Shown: positions 8,205 through 16,734, counted from the stretch's first letter. The stretch is 64,000 bases of DNA from JBGPEQ01 sp050180895 (GCA_050180895.1 JBFXDS010000004.1:1-64000), one strand, 5' to 3'. Translations and numbers: made by a program. Notes: a model not told the origin generated them from the sequence alone.

Positions 8205-8219
8205 AACAGTCTGACTGTT
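8205..8219. promoter_or_regulatory. Palindromic operator candidate for the TetR-type regulator
   Basis: AACAGTC-T-GACTGTT is a perfect 7-base inverted repeat around one central base, of the size bound by TetR dimers. It lies between the divergent regulator (start 8076) and aminotransferase (start 8274) genes, 54 bases before the latter. Confidence 0.5.
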
Positions 8220-8273
8220 CGCTCAATCAAAATCGAGCCGTGACACATCGGATTCCTTAAGGAGCCACATCCC

Positions 8274-9674
8274 ATGACCCGCACACTCACCAAATCAAAC
8301 GCTCACTTCCGGAAAGCGGCGCAGCGGCTGCCGCTCGGCGTCAGCTCAAATTTCCGCTACTGGGGTGATGACAAGACGGTCTACGTCAAGCGCGGGCGCG
8401 GGGCACGGGTCTGGGATCTCGACGACAATGTCTATGTCGACTACCGGCTGGGCTATGGCCCGGTCATCCTCGGCCATTGCCATCCCGAGGTGGATGCGGC
8501 CGCGCGCGAGGGCCAGCAGGTCGGCACCGTCTTCGCCCTCGGCACCGAGCGCGAGCTGGTCGTCGCCGAGCTGATCCACGACCTGATGCCCGGCGCCGAG
8601 CTGGTGCGCTTCTCCAACTCCGGCACCGAGGCGGTGATGGCGGCCCTGCGGCTCGCCCGCGCGGTCACCGGCAAGGACGGCTACGTCACCTTCGAGGGCT
8701 CCTATCACGGCCTGTTCGACGCCGCCATGTGGCGCGTCGACCTGGAGAACTACCACGACAACAGCCGCGAGCCGGAGATCGTCACCTACGGCCGCGGCAT
8801 CCCCGGTCTGCTCAAGGGCCTGTTCTGGCAGGTGCCCTACAACGACGCCAATCGCCTCGAGGACGTGCTGAAGCAGAACGCCGGCAAGATCGCGGCCGTC
8901 ATGATCGAGCCGATCCTCGGCAATTGCTGCGGCATCCCGTCGAAGCCAGAGTTCCTGCGCGCCGTGCGCGAGCTTTGCACCAAGTACGGCGTGCTCATGA
9001 TCGTCGACGAGGTGAAGACCGGCTTCCGCGTCGCCAAGGGCGGCGCCCAGGAGCTTTACGGCGTGCAGGCCGATATCTTCACGGTGGCCAAGGCCATGGG
9101 CAACGGCTACCCGATCGCCGCGGTCTGCGGGCGTGAGGAGCTGCTGCGCCAGTTCGGCCACGGGGTCGCCCATGGAGGCACCTATACGGCCCAGGCCATG
9201 TCGCTGGCCGCGGCCGAGAAGACGTTGACCATCCTGCGCGACACGAACGTGCTCGCGGACATCGCGAGCTACGGCCGGCGCATGCAGGAGGGCATGACGC
9301 AGATCCTGAGGCGGCGCGGCATTCCCCACAGCTTCGCCGGCCATGAGAGCATGGGCGGGCTGTTCTTCGACGCCAAGGCGCCCACCAACTACCGCGACTG
9401 GAAGAACAGCGACTACAGCTTCTACGACGCGCTGGCGGCCAACCTGATCGATCGCGGCGTGATGTGCGAGCCCGACTCGCGCGAGCCCTGGTTCATCTGC
9501 GCGTCGCACGACGAGAGCTGCCTGGCCGACACGCTCAAGACCTTCGAGGCGGCGGTCGACGTCACCCTCGACGAGGCGCAGCATGGCGGCGCCCACGCCA
9601 AGATGTGGAACGCCACCCAGGGCGACATGCAGGAGAAGCGCGCGGCGGTGGCGGCGGGCACCGCGGCCGAATAG
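8274..9674 (+). CDS. Class III PLP aminotransferase (glutamate-1-semialdehyde aminotransferase-like)
   Basis: The protein has 466 residues. Fold type I class III features: N-terminal RLPLGVSSNFRYW, SNSGTEAVMAALRLARA binding the phosphate, the MIVDEVKTGFR aspartate, and the PLP lysine in TVAKAMGNGYPIAA near residue 273. The order and the start of the chain are closest to the GSA-aminotransferase-like subgroup of aspartate aminotransferase family proteins; the length exceeds HemL (about 430) and the gene is not in a haem context. A strong TAAGGAG site precedes the ATG. It is divergent from the BetI-type regulator and is followed by a terminator hairpin, so it is a single-gene unit. The amine substrate is unknown. 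Confidence 0.9.
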   Translation: MTRTLTKSNAHFRKAAQRLPLGVSSNFRYWGDDKTVYVKRGRGARVWDLDDNVYVDYRLGYGPVILGHCHPEVDAAAREGQQVGTVFALGTERELVVAELIHDLMPGAELVRFSNSGTEAVMAALRLARAVTGKDGYVTFEGSYHGLFDAAMWRVDLENYHDNSREPEIVTYGRGIPGLLKGLFWQVPYNDANRLEDVLKQNAGKIAAVMIEPILGNCCGIPSKPEFLRAVRELCTKYGVLMIVDEVKTGFRVAKGGAQELYGVQADIFTVAKAMGNGYPIAAVCGREELLRQFGHGVAHGGTYTAQAMSLAAAEKTLTILRDTNVLADIASYGRRMQEGMTQILRRRGIPHSFAGHESMGGLFFDAKAPTNYRDWKNSDYSFYDALAANLIDRGVMCEPDSREPWFICASHDESCLADTLKTFEAAVDVTLDEAQHGGAHAKMWNATQGDMQEKRAAVAAGTAAE

Positions 9675-9701
9675 GCAACGCGCCTTCTGGAGGCGAGACG
9701 A

Positions 9702-9726
9702 CGGCCGGCCCGCAAGGGGCCGGCCG
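9702..9726 (+). terminator. Terminator hairpin after the aminotransferase gene
   Basis: CGGCCGGCCC and GGGCCGGCCG form a perfect 10-base stem with a five-base loop (GCAAG), followed by CCTTGCTTTCT. It begins 28 bases after the stop codon. Confidence 0.7.
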
Positions 9727-9756
9727 CCTTGCTTTCTGGGCTTTCTAGGCGAAGGA

Positions 9757-10203
9757 CCCCATGCCCAGCGGGGATTGACCGGTTTGCCGAGGTCGTAGGG
9801 GCGAGCGGCGCTCGCCCCGAAGACGTTGAGGCCAAGCTCGGAAGACGGCGCGGGCGGCGCAAGGGCGAGCGCCGCTCGCCCCTACCCCATCGAAATCGAG
9901 CGATGGACCCCATGCCCAGCGGGATTTGACCGGCTCGTTGGTGCCGTGGGGTGTGCGGTTGCCGGGCGGCCACGCTTGTCCCCGCCGAAAGCGGGGATGG
10001 CCGCCCCTACGCTCGATGATCGAAAATCGAGCGATGAACCCCATACCCAGCGGGGATTGACCGGTTCGTCGCCTTGTAGGAGCGGGCGGCGCTCGCCCGA
10101 AGACCGTGGGGACCAAGCTCCGAAGTCGGCGCGCGTGGCACGAGGGCGAGCGCCGCTCGCCCTATCCCCTGTAAATCGAGCGATGGACCCCATGCCCAGC
10201 GGT
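9757..10203 (+). repeat. Array of four degenerate repeat units with strong hairpins
   Basis: The core CCCCATGCCCAGCGGGGATT occurs at 9757, 9908 (one base shorter), 10039 (one substitution) and 10188 (partial), at spacings of about 130-150 bases. Between the cores lie GC-rich inverted repeats: 9798-9818, 9863-9881 (GGGCGAGCGCCGCTCGCCC), around 10084-10098, 10143-10163, and a nested hairpin at 9964-10006 with 9-base outer and 7-base inner stems. The tract AAATCGAGCGATGGA precedes two of the cores. The stretch from 9727 to 10454 contains no supportable gene; reading frames inside it are made of repeats. After 10203 I see only the SOS-like box at 10359. Confidence 0.85.
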
Positions 10204-10358
10204 GATCGTGAGGCATAGAGGCTTGTAGCCCTGCGTGGCGCCCTGGTCCGTGCCGATGGGGGCGAGTTTGTCCGGTGGCCGACCCGGCGAAGGGCGGCGA
10301 GGCTGATGTTCCTATCCACGATGTCAAAAATCGAGTGGAGGATCAGACCTCCGGATTA

Positions 10359-10373
10359 GAACAATATAGGAAC
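10359..10373. promoter_or_regulatory. SOS (LexA)-type box, GAAC-N7-GAAC
   Basis: GAACAATATAGGAAC matches the direct-repeat LexA operator of Alphaproteobacteria, with an AT-rich spacer in a GC-rich intergenic region. It lies 82 bases upstream of the LRR-type gene at 10455. A single match could arise by chance. Confidence 0.5.
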
Positions 10374-10454
10374 TTGCCGTCTCTCGTCAAGCGCAGCGCG
10401 GGCGGACGAACCACGAAAGCCGGCCGTAAGGGGCATCGTGCTACGGTGCCGGCC

Positions 10455-11204
10455 ATGGCCGCGCCACTCGACCCCTATCTCAAGAAAGAATCCGCGCTCA
10501 ATGCCAGGTTCCGGGGGATCGATGCGCTCGATCGGAGTGAGTGGAAGGCCGTTACCACGCAGAATGCCAATGACGTGCCGCTGGACGCGGAGCGGGCCTG
10601 CGTGGCGCGCGTCAAGTCGTCACATAAGGGGATCGGCGACCGCAAAGCCCTGAAGCACCTCATCGCCGGGGCCGTCGATCAAGCCTATCTCGACGAAATC
10701 TGCACGATCCGCGGACTGGAGCGGCTCGATCTTGCATATCCGGTGACGGCCAAGAGCCTCGATGGTCTTCGCGCGCTGGGGCGATTGCGGCACCTGAAAA
10801 TCGACAGCCCGCGCAACATCGCCGACTTTACGCCGCTGCTCGAACTGCCGTCGCTGAAAACCCTGCTGGTCGAGAACGCCAAGCACATGGCGGATATCGC
10901 ATGGCTGGCGGGCGCCCATCATCTCGAGGTCATCGGGATCGAGGGCAGCATGTGGACGGCGCAGAAAATCCCGACCCTGGCCCCGTTGGCCGGGCTGAAA
11001 GGCCTGCGCGCGTTCTTCGCGACCTCGACCCGGCTCGGCGACAAGGATCTTTCGCCTCTGGCCGAATGCCCCCGTCTGGAGCTCCTGGGCTGCGCACAAT
11101 TCGTGCCGCGCGAGGAATTCGAACGCCTGCACCGCATGAAGCCCGATTTGATCTGCTCCTGGTTCCATCCCAAACTCTGGGACGCGATCAAGAACATCCG
11201 GTGA
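10455..11204 (+). CDS. Leucine-rich-repeat-like protein, function unknown
   Basis: The protein has 249 residues from ATG 10455; upstream in-frame starts would translate through the intergenic box and are rejected. The middle contains five or so imperfect leucine-rich repeats with L-x-x-L-x-L spacing (GLERLDLAYPVTAKSLDGLR, LGRLRHLKIDSP, LPSLKTLLVENA, HHLEVIGIEG, LKGLRAFFATST, CPRLELLGC). There is no signal peptide and no enzyme domain, so it is a cytoplasmic protein-binding scaffold of unknown partner. It stands alone between the repeat array and the hairpin at 11280, and an SOS-like box lies upstream. LRR proteins of this kind often appear singly in alphaproteobacterial accessory regions. Confidence 0.7.
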   Translation: MAAPLDPYLKKESALNARFRGIDALDRSEWKAVTTQNANDVPLDAERACVARVKSSHKGIGDRKALKHLIAGAVDQAYLDEICTIRGLERLDLAYPVTAKSLDGLRALGRLRHLKIDSPRNIADFTPLLELPSLKTLLVENAKHMADIAWLAGAHHLEVIGIEGSMWTAQKIPTLAPLAGLKGLRAFFATSTRLGDKDLSPLAECPRLELLGCAQFVPREEFERLHRMKPDLICSWFHPKLWDAIKNIR

Positions 11205-11279
11205 CGGGGGACAGGGCTCCATCGATGCCGGGCCGCGCGGCGCTCGCGCATGTTGGTTGTTCGCGATCAATGAAGAACG

Positions 11280-11300
11280 GGGGCGAGCGCCGCTCGCCCC
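11280..11300. repeat. Isolated copy of the GGGGCGAGC hairpin repeat
   Basis: GGGGCGAGCGCCGCTCGCCCC is the same palindrome as in the 9.8-10.2 kb array and is followed by CTAC as there. It lies between the convergent ends of the LRR-type gene and the ABC ATPase gene and could end transcription from both sides. Confidence 0.7.
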
Positions 11301-11319
11301 TACGTCGGTTGGACCGTGC

Positions 11320-12435
11320 CTACTCGTCCCCTCGCGGCAGCAGGACGGCGGACTCGGTGGCCCAGGTCAGCCAGACCTGGCGGCCGCGGGCCTCGGTGTT
11401 GTCGAGCGAGCGCTGGGCGTTCTGCAGGGCAACCGCGACGCGGCGGTTGAGGCCGGGCACCTCGACGTAATAGTGGCTGCGGTCGCCGAAATAGGCCTCG
11501 GCGCCGACCTGGCCGGCGATGGCGTTGGCCGAGCCGGCCGGCGCCGACCACTCGATATGCACCTTCTCGGGCCGCACCGCCACGGTGACGGGCGCCCCGG
11601 CCCCCAGCTGCTGATGCTGGCCGACCGGCACATGCAGGTTACCGACGGAGCCGAGATCGACGATCGCGTGGCCGTTGTCGACGCCGCGGATGGCGCCGTC
11701 GAAGAAGTTCATCGAGCCGATGAAATCCGCCACCTCGCGGCAGTTAGGCGCCTCGTACAGCCTGGTGGAATTGTCGATCTGCAGCGCCTTGCCCTTGGAC
11801 ATCACGGCGATCCGGTCCGACAGGGTGAGCGCTTCCTCCTGGTCGTGCGTCACGAAGACGAAGGTGATGCCGACCGACCGTTGCAGCTGACGCAGCTCGA
11901 TCTGCATCTCCTCGCGCAGCTTCTTGTCGAGCGCGCCGAGCGGCTCGTCGAGCAGCAGGACCTTGGGGCGGCAGACGAGCGCCCGCGCCAGGGCGACGCG
12001 CTGGCGCTGACCGCCGGACAGCTGGTGGGCGCCGCGATTGCCATAGCCCGTCAGCTTGATCATCTCGAGGGCGCTGTTGACGGTGTTCGCCATATCGGCC
12101 TTGCTCAGGCCCTTCTTGCGCAGTCCGTAGCCGATGTTCTCCGCCACCGTCAGGTGCGGGAAGATCGCGTAGCTCTGGAAGACCATGTTGGTCGGCCGCT
12201 CGTTCGGCGGCACGCTCGACATCGGCTGACCGTCGATGAGGATCTCGCCCGTCGTGGGGAACTCGAACCCGGCCAGCATCCGCAGCAATGTGGTCTTGCC
12301 GCAACCGGACGGCCCCAGCAGCGAGAAGAACTCGCCGCGGCGGATGTCGAACGACACGTCGTCGACCGCCCGCACGGAGCCGAAATGCTTGGCGATGCCG
12401 CGGAGAGAGATGAAGCTGTCGTCGTTGCCTGCCAT
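11320..12435 (-). CDS. Polyamine-type ABC transporter ATPase (PotA-like)
   Basis: The protein has 371 residues. It powers import of a small cationic solute through the two permeases encoded just upstream. Visible: A-loop region, Walker A GPSGCGKTT, Q-loop, signature LSGGQRQRVALARAL, Walker B VLLLDEPLGALD, the H-loop in FVFVTHDQEEALTLSD, and a C-terminal TOBE-type domain (about 280-371) as in PotA/FbpC proteins. ATG 12435 is preferred because MAGNDDSFISLRGIAKHFG is a normal beginning and it starts eight bases after the permease stop. It ends in front of the hairpin at 11280. Spermidine/putrescine is the most likely class of substrate, by family and by the aminotransferase at 16817. Confidence 0.9.
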   Translation of the reverse strand: MAGNDDSFISLRGIAKHFGSVRAVDDVSFDIRRGEFFSLLGPSGCGKTTLLRMLAGFEFPTTGEILIDGQPMSSVPPNERPTNMVFQSYAIFPHLTVAENIGYGLRKKGLSKADMANTVNSALEMIKLTGYGNRGAHQLSGGQRQRVALARALVCRPKVLLLDEPLGALDKKLREEMQIELRQLQRSVGITFVFVTHDQEEALTLSDRIAVMSKGKALQIDNSTRLYEAPNCREVADFIGSMNFFDGAIRGVDNGHAIVDLGSVGNLHVPVGQHQQLGAGAPVTVAVRPEKVHIEWSAPAGSANAIAGQVGAEAYFGDRSHYYVEVPGLNRRVAVALQNAQRSLDNTEARGRQVWLTWATESAVLLPRGDE

Positions 12436-12442
12436 GGCCCGC

Positions 12443-13252
12443 CTAGAATGCCGTCGGTTTCTGAGACTCCACGCCGCGCCGGCGCGCCCAATCGGCAAGG
12501 ACGACCACGACGAAGGACATGACGAGGATGCAGCTGCCGAGCGCCAGAACCCCCGGCAGCTTGTTGGGGAACCGCAACTGGCTCCAGATGAACAGCGGCA
12601 GGGTGGACTCGTTGCCGGCGAGGAAGAAGGCGATCACGAACTCGTCGAACGACGTCGTGAAGGCCAGCAGCAGGCTCGACACCACGCCCGGCAGCGCCAG
12701 CGGGAACGTGACGCGCCAGAACGTCATCCACGCGCTCTCGCCGAGATCGAGCGACGCCTCCTCGAGGTTCTTGTCGAAGCCCTGCAGCCGGGACATCAGG
12801 ACCAGCATCGACAGGGGCACGCACTGGACGACATGGCCGGCCCCGATCGTCCACAGCGACAGCGGAATGTCGAACACCTTGCGCAGGATGACGAGCGAGG
12901 CGACGCCCAGCACGATGCTGGGAATGACCAGCGGGATCATCATCACCCCGACGATCGGTCCCTTCCCCGGCATGCGGTAGCGCGTCACCGCCTTCGCCGC
13001 CAGCAGGCCGAGGATGGTGCTGATAATGGCGACGGTCACGCCGACCTTGACGCTGTTCTCGAGCGCCGCCATGAGCGACGGGTTGTTCACCATCTCCACG
13101 TACCAGCGGGTGGTGAACGCCTTCAGCGGAAAGGCGATGTAGATGCTGTCGTTGAACGAGAAGGGCGGCAGCAGCAGCACCGGCCCGTACAGGAACACGA
13201 CGAAGCAGACGGCGTAGATACCAAGCCAGTCGAGCCGCATGCCCCGGTTCAC
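12443..13252 (-). CDS. Polyamine-type ABC transporter permease (PotC/PotI-like)
   Basis: The protein has 269 residues with about six membrane segments, starting WLGIYAVCFVVFLYGPVLLLPPF. The EAA loop that docks on the ATPase is seen as EEASLDLGESAWMTFWRVTFPLALPG-like sequence in the second half. It forms the inner-membrane channel with the permease upstream. GTG 13252 lies five bases after the upstream stop; ATG 13240 is an alternative. The gene order permease-permease-ATPase on one strand, with binding proteins divergent, is a typical PotABCD arrangement. Confidence 0.9.
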   Translation of the reverse strand: MNRGMRLDWLGIYAVCFVVFLYGPVLLLPPFSFNDSIYIAFPLKAFTTRWYVEMVNNPSLMAALENSVKVGVTVAIISTILGLLAAKAVTRYRMPGKGPIVGVMMIPLVIPSIVLGVASLVILRKVFDIPLSLWTIGAGHVVQCVPLSMLVLMSRLQGFDKNLEEASLDLGESAWMTFWRVTFPLALPGVVSSLLLAFTTSFDEFVIAFFLAGNESTLPLFIWSQLRFPNKLPGVLALGSCILVMSFVVVVLADWARRRGVESQKPTAF

Positions 13253-13256
13253 GACG

Positions 13257-14240
13257 TCAGCCCTCCCGCGCCTTCATCTTGCCGTAGCCGACGGACCACA
13301 GGAAGGCGCAGACCATGCCCGTCACGACCAGCATCATCACGATCGACAGCGCCGCGCCGAGGGGCGCGTTGTTGGCCTTGCCGAACAGCGACTGGATGAT
13401 GTTGCCGACCATGATGCCGGAGGTGCCGCCGACGAGCGACGGCGTGATGTAGTCGCCCACCGTCGGGATGAACACGAGCAGGCTGGCCGCGATCGTCCCG
13501 GGCAGCGACAGCGGCAGGGTGATGCGCCAGAACCGCTCGAACGGCGTGTCGCCGAGATCGGTCGCGGCCTCCAGCAGCGAGCGGTCGATCTTCTCGAGCG
13601 AGACGTAGATCGGCAGGATGGCGAAGGCCAGCCAGGCATGCGCCAGCGTGATGATCACGGAGCTCGGGTTGTAGAGGATGAAGTCGAGCGGCTCGCTGAT
13701 GATGCCGAGATAGATCAGGCCGGAATTGATGACCCCGTTGAACCCCAGGATCACCTTCCAGGCGAACACCCGCAGGAGATAGCTGGTCCAGAACGGGATG
13801 GTGATGATGATGATCCAGAGGATCTTGTGCTTGGTGACCCGGAAGGCCAGGAAGTAGGCCATGGGATAGGCCAGCAAGATGATGACGATCGTCGCCACCA
13901 GCGACATCAGGATCGATTTGAACAGCAGGATGAGATAGATCGGCGTCTCGAAGGGGAAGGGTATGCCGAGGAAATACGCCCCCTCGCCCGGCTTGAAGAT
14001 CGTCCAGTAGTTGTTGAGGGTCGGGGTGGTGTCGATCTCGAAGTAGATCTGCGTGAAGAAGCTGAAAGCGACCATGCCGCCGAGCGGAACGATCAGCATG
14101 GCGATCATGACGATCAGCGTCGGCGACAGCAGAAGATAGCCGCGCAGCGGTTCCACGCGCAGAAGCAATGCGCGAACGCGATCTGCAATGCGGGGTGTAG
14201 CCCGCCGTGCGACGGTCAGGTCGCCTGCCGCACTAACCAT
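13257..14240 (-). CDS. Polyamine-type ABC transporter permease (PotB/PotH-like)
   Basis: The protein has 327 residues. A basic N-terminal stretch is followed by six predicted membrane segments (first YLLLSPTLIVMIAMLIVPL) with a large periplasmic loop after the first, as in PotB/PotH. The EAA loop is ATDLGDTPFERFWRITLPLS. It is the first gene of the permease-permease-ATPase operon and is divergent from the binding-protein gene at 14475 across 234 bases, which must hold the promoters of both units; I cannot define them precisely. Confidence 0.9.
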   Translation of the reverse strand: MVSAAGDLTVARRATPRIADRVRALLLRVEPLRGYLLLSPTLIVMIAMLIVPLGGMVAFSFFTQIYFEIDTTPTLNNYWTIFKPGEGAYFLGIPFPFETPIYLILLFKSILMSLVATIVIILLAYPMAYFLAFRVTKHKILWIIIITIPFWTSYLLRVFAWKVILGFNGVINSGLIYLGIISEPLDFILYNPSSVIITLAHAWLAFAILPIYVSLEKIDRSLLEAATDLGDTPFERFWRITLPLSLPGTIAASLLVFIPTVGDYITPSLVGGTSGIMVGNIIQSLFGKANNAPLGAALSIVMMLVVTGMVCAFLWSVGYGKMKAREG

Positions 14241-14474
14241 TATGTACTGCGCTACCGGTTCCGCCTGTCGTCACCCGGTCAGCCTCCCATGCGGAGCTTG
14301 CCGCCCCGCTTCGTTGGCATGACTGTAGCCTTCGGCCGCCGCGATATGAAAGCTCTTTTTTCGACCATTTCCAACCATTTCGGGGCCACCTTGCGCTGGG
14401 AGCGGTGCAGGCCCTACAGTGGCACGATAAGGAAGAATCTCAAGATCAACGATGACCAAGGAGGCTGGAGCGTC

Positions 14475-15581
14475 ATGAAGACATCGGAGTTCAGGAGCCG
14501 GCTGGCGGACGGAACGCTCTCCCGCCGGCAGTTCAACAAAATGCTGACGGCAGCCGGCCTGACCACGGTCACCCTGCCGTTGATCGGCCGCTCTGCACGT
14601 GCCGAGGACCAGGCGATCTATTTCACCTGGTCGGGATATGACGACCCAGGATTCTTCCCCGGCTATGTGGCGAAGAACGGCACCAACCCGGACATGCCGA
14701 TCTTCGCCGACGAGGAAGAAGCCCTGCAGAAGATGCGCGCAGGCGCCACGTTCGACGTCGTGCATCCCTGCAACAATTCGCTCCCCCGCTGGGTCGATGC
14801 GGGCGTGCTGCAGCCGATCGACACCTCCCGCCTTTCGAACTGGCCGGACGTGTTCGACACCCTCAAGACATTCGAGGGGGCCCAGCAGGACGGCAAGCAG
14901 TATTTCGTTCCCGTCGATTGGGGGAACACCTCGATCATCTATCGGACGGACCTCGTCGACATCCCGGAAGAGTCGTGGACCCTGATGTGGGACGAGCGCT
15001 ACGCCGGCAAGCTGTCCATGGCCGCCGCGGCGGAAGAGACCGTTCCCATCGCCGCCGTCGTCGCCGGCGCGGCCGATCCATTCGACATGACCGACGAGGA
15101 GATGGCCAAGGCGAAGGACCTGCTGATCAAGCAGAAGCCGCTCCTTCGTTTCTACTGGGATACAAATACCACCATCGAGCAAGGCCTGGCTTCGGGCGAA
15201 CTCGTCGCCTCGACCGGATGGAACAGCTCCGCCGTCGTGCTCAAGAACCAGGGCGTCGCCGTCAAATTCATGAACCCCAAGGAAGGCATCTTCACCTATT
15301 GCTGCGGCCTGGTGTTGACCAAGGACGCGCCGCACCCGGACAAGGCCTACGATCTCCTGGATGCCATGATCGCGCCGGATGCGGGCAAATGGCTGGTCGA
15401 GACGCAAGGCTACGGACATTCGAACCGCAAGACCTTCGGGCTGGTCGGCGAAGCGATGCTGGCCGAGCGCGGCCTGCCGAACGACCCCAGCGCGTTCCTG
15501 AACAACGGCATCATGTTCAAGCCGAACAAGCGCCTGGAAGAGATCAGCGGCTTGTTCGAGGCCGTGAAGGCCGGGATCTGA
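14475..15581 (+). CDS. Polyamine-type periplasmic binding protein 1 (PotD-like)
   Basis: The protein has 368 residues. The N-terminus TLSRRQFNKMLTAAGLTTVT followed by ARAED is a twin-arginine export signal with a cleavage site near residue 40. The mature part begins with IYFTWSGYDDPGFFPGYVAK and has the two-lobed PotD organisation (VDWGNTSIIYRTDL, WDERYAGKLSM, GWNSSAVVLKNQG). It delivers substrate to the divergent PotABC-type transporter. ATG 14475 is chosen for the GGAGGCTGGAG site and the complete Tat signal; the open frame extends far upstream but lies antisense to the permease. The stop is one base from the next start. Confidence 0.9.
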   Translation: MKTSEFRSRLADGTLSRRQFNKMLTAAGLTTVTLPLIGRSARAEDQAIYFTWSGYDDPGFFPGYVAKNGTNPDMPIFADEEEALQKMRAGATFDVVHPCNNSLPRWVDAGVLQPIDTSRLSNWPDVFDTLKTFEGAQQDGKQYFVPVDWGNTSIIYRTDLVDIPEESWTLMWDERYAGKLSMAAAAEETVPIAAVVAGAADPFDMTDEEMAKAKDLLIKQKPLLRFYWDTNTTIEQGLASGELVASTGWNSSAVVLKNQGVAVKFMNPKEGIFTYCCGLVLTKDAPHPDKAYDLLDAMIAPDAGKWLVETQGYGHSNRKTFGLVGEAMLAERGLPNDPSAFLNNGIMFKPNKRLEEISGLFEAVKAGI

Positions 15582-15582
15582 C

Positions 15583-16692
15583 ATGATGGACAAATCCGAA
15601 CTGATCGATCGCCTCGCCGAGCGGACGCTGACGCGGCGGCAACTGACGCGCCTGCTGGCCGGCGCCGGCCTGGCGATGGTGACCATGCCGATCGTGCGCC
15701 GGCCGGCGCGCGCCGCCGGCGACCTGACCTTTTTCACCTGGAGCGGTTACGACGATCCCGGCTTCTTCCCGCAATACGTGAAGACGCACGACGGCCCGCC
15801 GGACATGCCGGTCTTCGCGGACGAGCAGGAAGCATTGACGAAGCTGCGCGCCGGCTTCGTGGTCGATGTCGCGCATCCCTGCAGCGGCCGCATCGCGATC
15901 TGGCGCGACGCCGACGTCATCGAGCCGATCGATACCTCGCGGCTGTCCAACTGGGGTGACGTCTTCTCCAGCTTGAAATCGATCAACGGCGCCGACGCCG
16001 ACGGGCAGCAGTGGTTCGTGCCGGTCGACTGGGGCAACACCTCCGTCCTCTATCGCACCGATCTCGTGGACATGCCGGAAGAGTCCTGGACGCTGCTGTG
16101 GGACAAGCGCTACGCCGGCAAACTCTCGATCGGCGAAGACATCACGGATACCGCCGTCATCACCGCCCTGCTGATCGGCGCCCAGGACCCCTACAACATG
16201 ACCGACGAGGAAATCGGCAAGGTGAAGGCAAAGCTGATCGAGCAGAAGCCGCTGCTGCGCTTCTACTGGTCCGACAACTCGGCGATGGAGCAGGCCCTCG
16301 CGTCCGGCGAGATCGTCGCGTCGTCGGCGTGGAACAGCTCCGCCCTGACCCTGCAGAACCAGGGCGTGCCGGTGAAGTATGCGATTCCCAAAGAGGGCAT
16401 CCTCAGCTGGTGCTGCGGCCTGGTGCTGGCGAAGGGCGGCCCGAACCGGGACAATGCCTACGACCTGCTCGATGCCATGATCGCCCCGGACGCCGGCCAA
16501 TGGCTCATCGAGCAGCAGGGCTACGGCCACTCGAACAAGAAGTCGTTCGAGCTCGTAAGCGAAGAAGAGCTGACGAAGCGCGGCCTGCCGAAGGATCCGG
16601 CGGCGATGCTGGCCAGCGCCCTGTTCGGCCGCACGCAGCAACGTCTGGCGGACCTGCAGTCGATGTTCGAGTCGGTGAAGGCATCGATCTAG
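15583..16692 (+). CDS. Polyamine-type periplasmic binding protein 2, tandem paralogue
   Basis: The protein has 369 residues and is clearly a duplicate of the preceding gene: the Tat-type signal (TLTRRQLTRLLAGAGLAMVT), FFTWSGYDDPGFFPQYVK, VPVDWGNTSVLYRTDLVDMP, YAGKLSIGED and CCGLVLAKG match position by position, with many substitutions between them. It starts one base after the first copy's stop, so they are co-translated. The two copies probably bind related but different amines and share one transporter. A stem-loop follows at 16705. Confidence 0.9.
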   Translation: MMDKSELIDRLAERTLTRRQLTRLLAGAGLAMVTMPIVRRPARAAGDLTFFTWSGYDDPGFFPQYVKTHDGPPDMPVFADEQEALTKLRAGFVVDVAHPCSGRIAIWRDADVIEPIDTSRLSNWGDVFSSLKSINGADADGQQWFVPVDWGNTSVLYRTDLVDMPEESWTLLWDKRYAGKLSIGEDITDTAVITALLIGAQDPYNMTDEEIGKVKAKLIEQKPLLRFYWSDNSAMEQALASGEIVASSAWNSSALTLQNQGVPVKYAIPKEGILSWCCGLVLAKGGPNRDNAYDLLDAMIAPDAGQWLIEQQGYGHSNKKSFELVSEEELTKRGLPKDPAAMLASALFGRTQQRLADLQSMFESVKASI

Positions 16693-16704
16693 ACGGATCG
16701 CGAC

Positions 16705-16734
16705 GCGGCCGGCGCGCCAATCGCGGCCGGCCGC
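16705..16734 (+). terminator. GC-rich stem-loop between binding protein and aminotransferase genes
   Basis: GCGGCCGGC (16705-16713) pairs with GCCGGCCGC (16726-16734) around a 12-base loop. There is no strong T-run; it may end some transcripts or protect the upstream message, lowering expression of the aminotransferase relative to the binding proteins. Confidence 0.4.

Noticed and set aside
9757..10203. A CRISPR-like array
   Set aside because: Units are about 130-150 bases apart, imperfect, and contain hairpins between them; spacers and cas genes are absent.
9745..10319. Several overlapping open frames of 100-180 residues
   Set aside because: They consist of repeat units and palindromes (Arg/Pro/Ser-rich) and change frame between units; no gene is supported.
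13239..14474. Upstream extension of the first PotD-like gene to 780 residues
   Set aside because: It runs antisense through the permease gene; the true start is fixed by a ribosome-binding site and a Tat signal at 14475.
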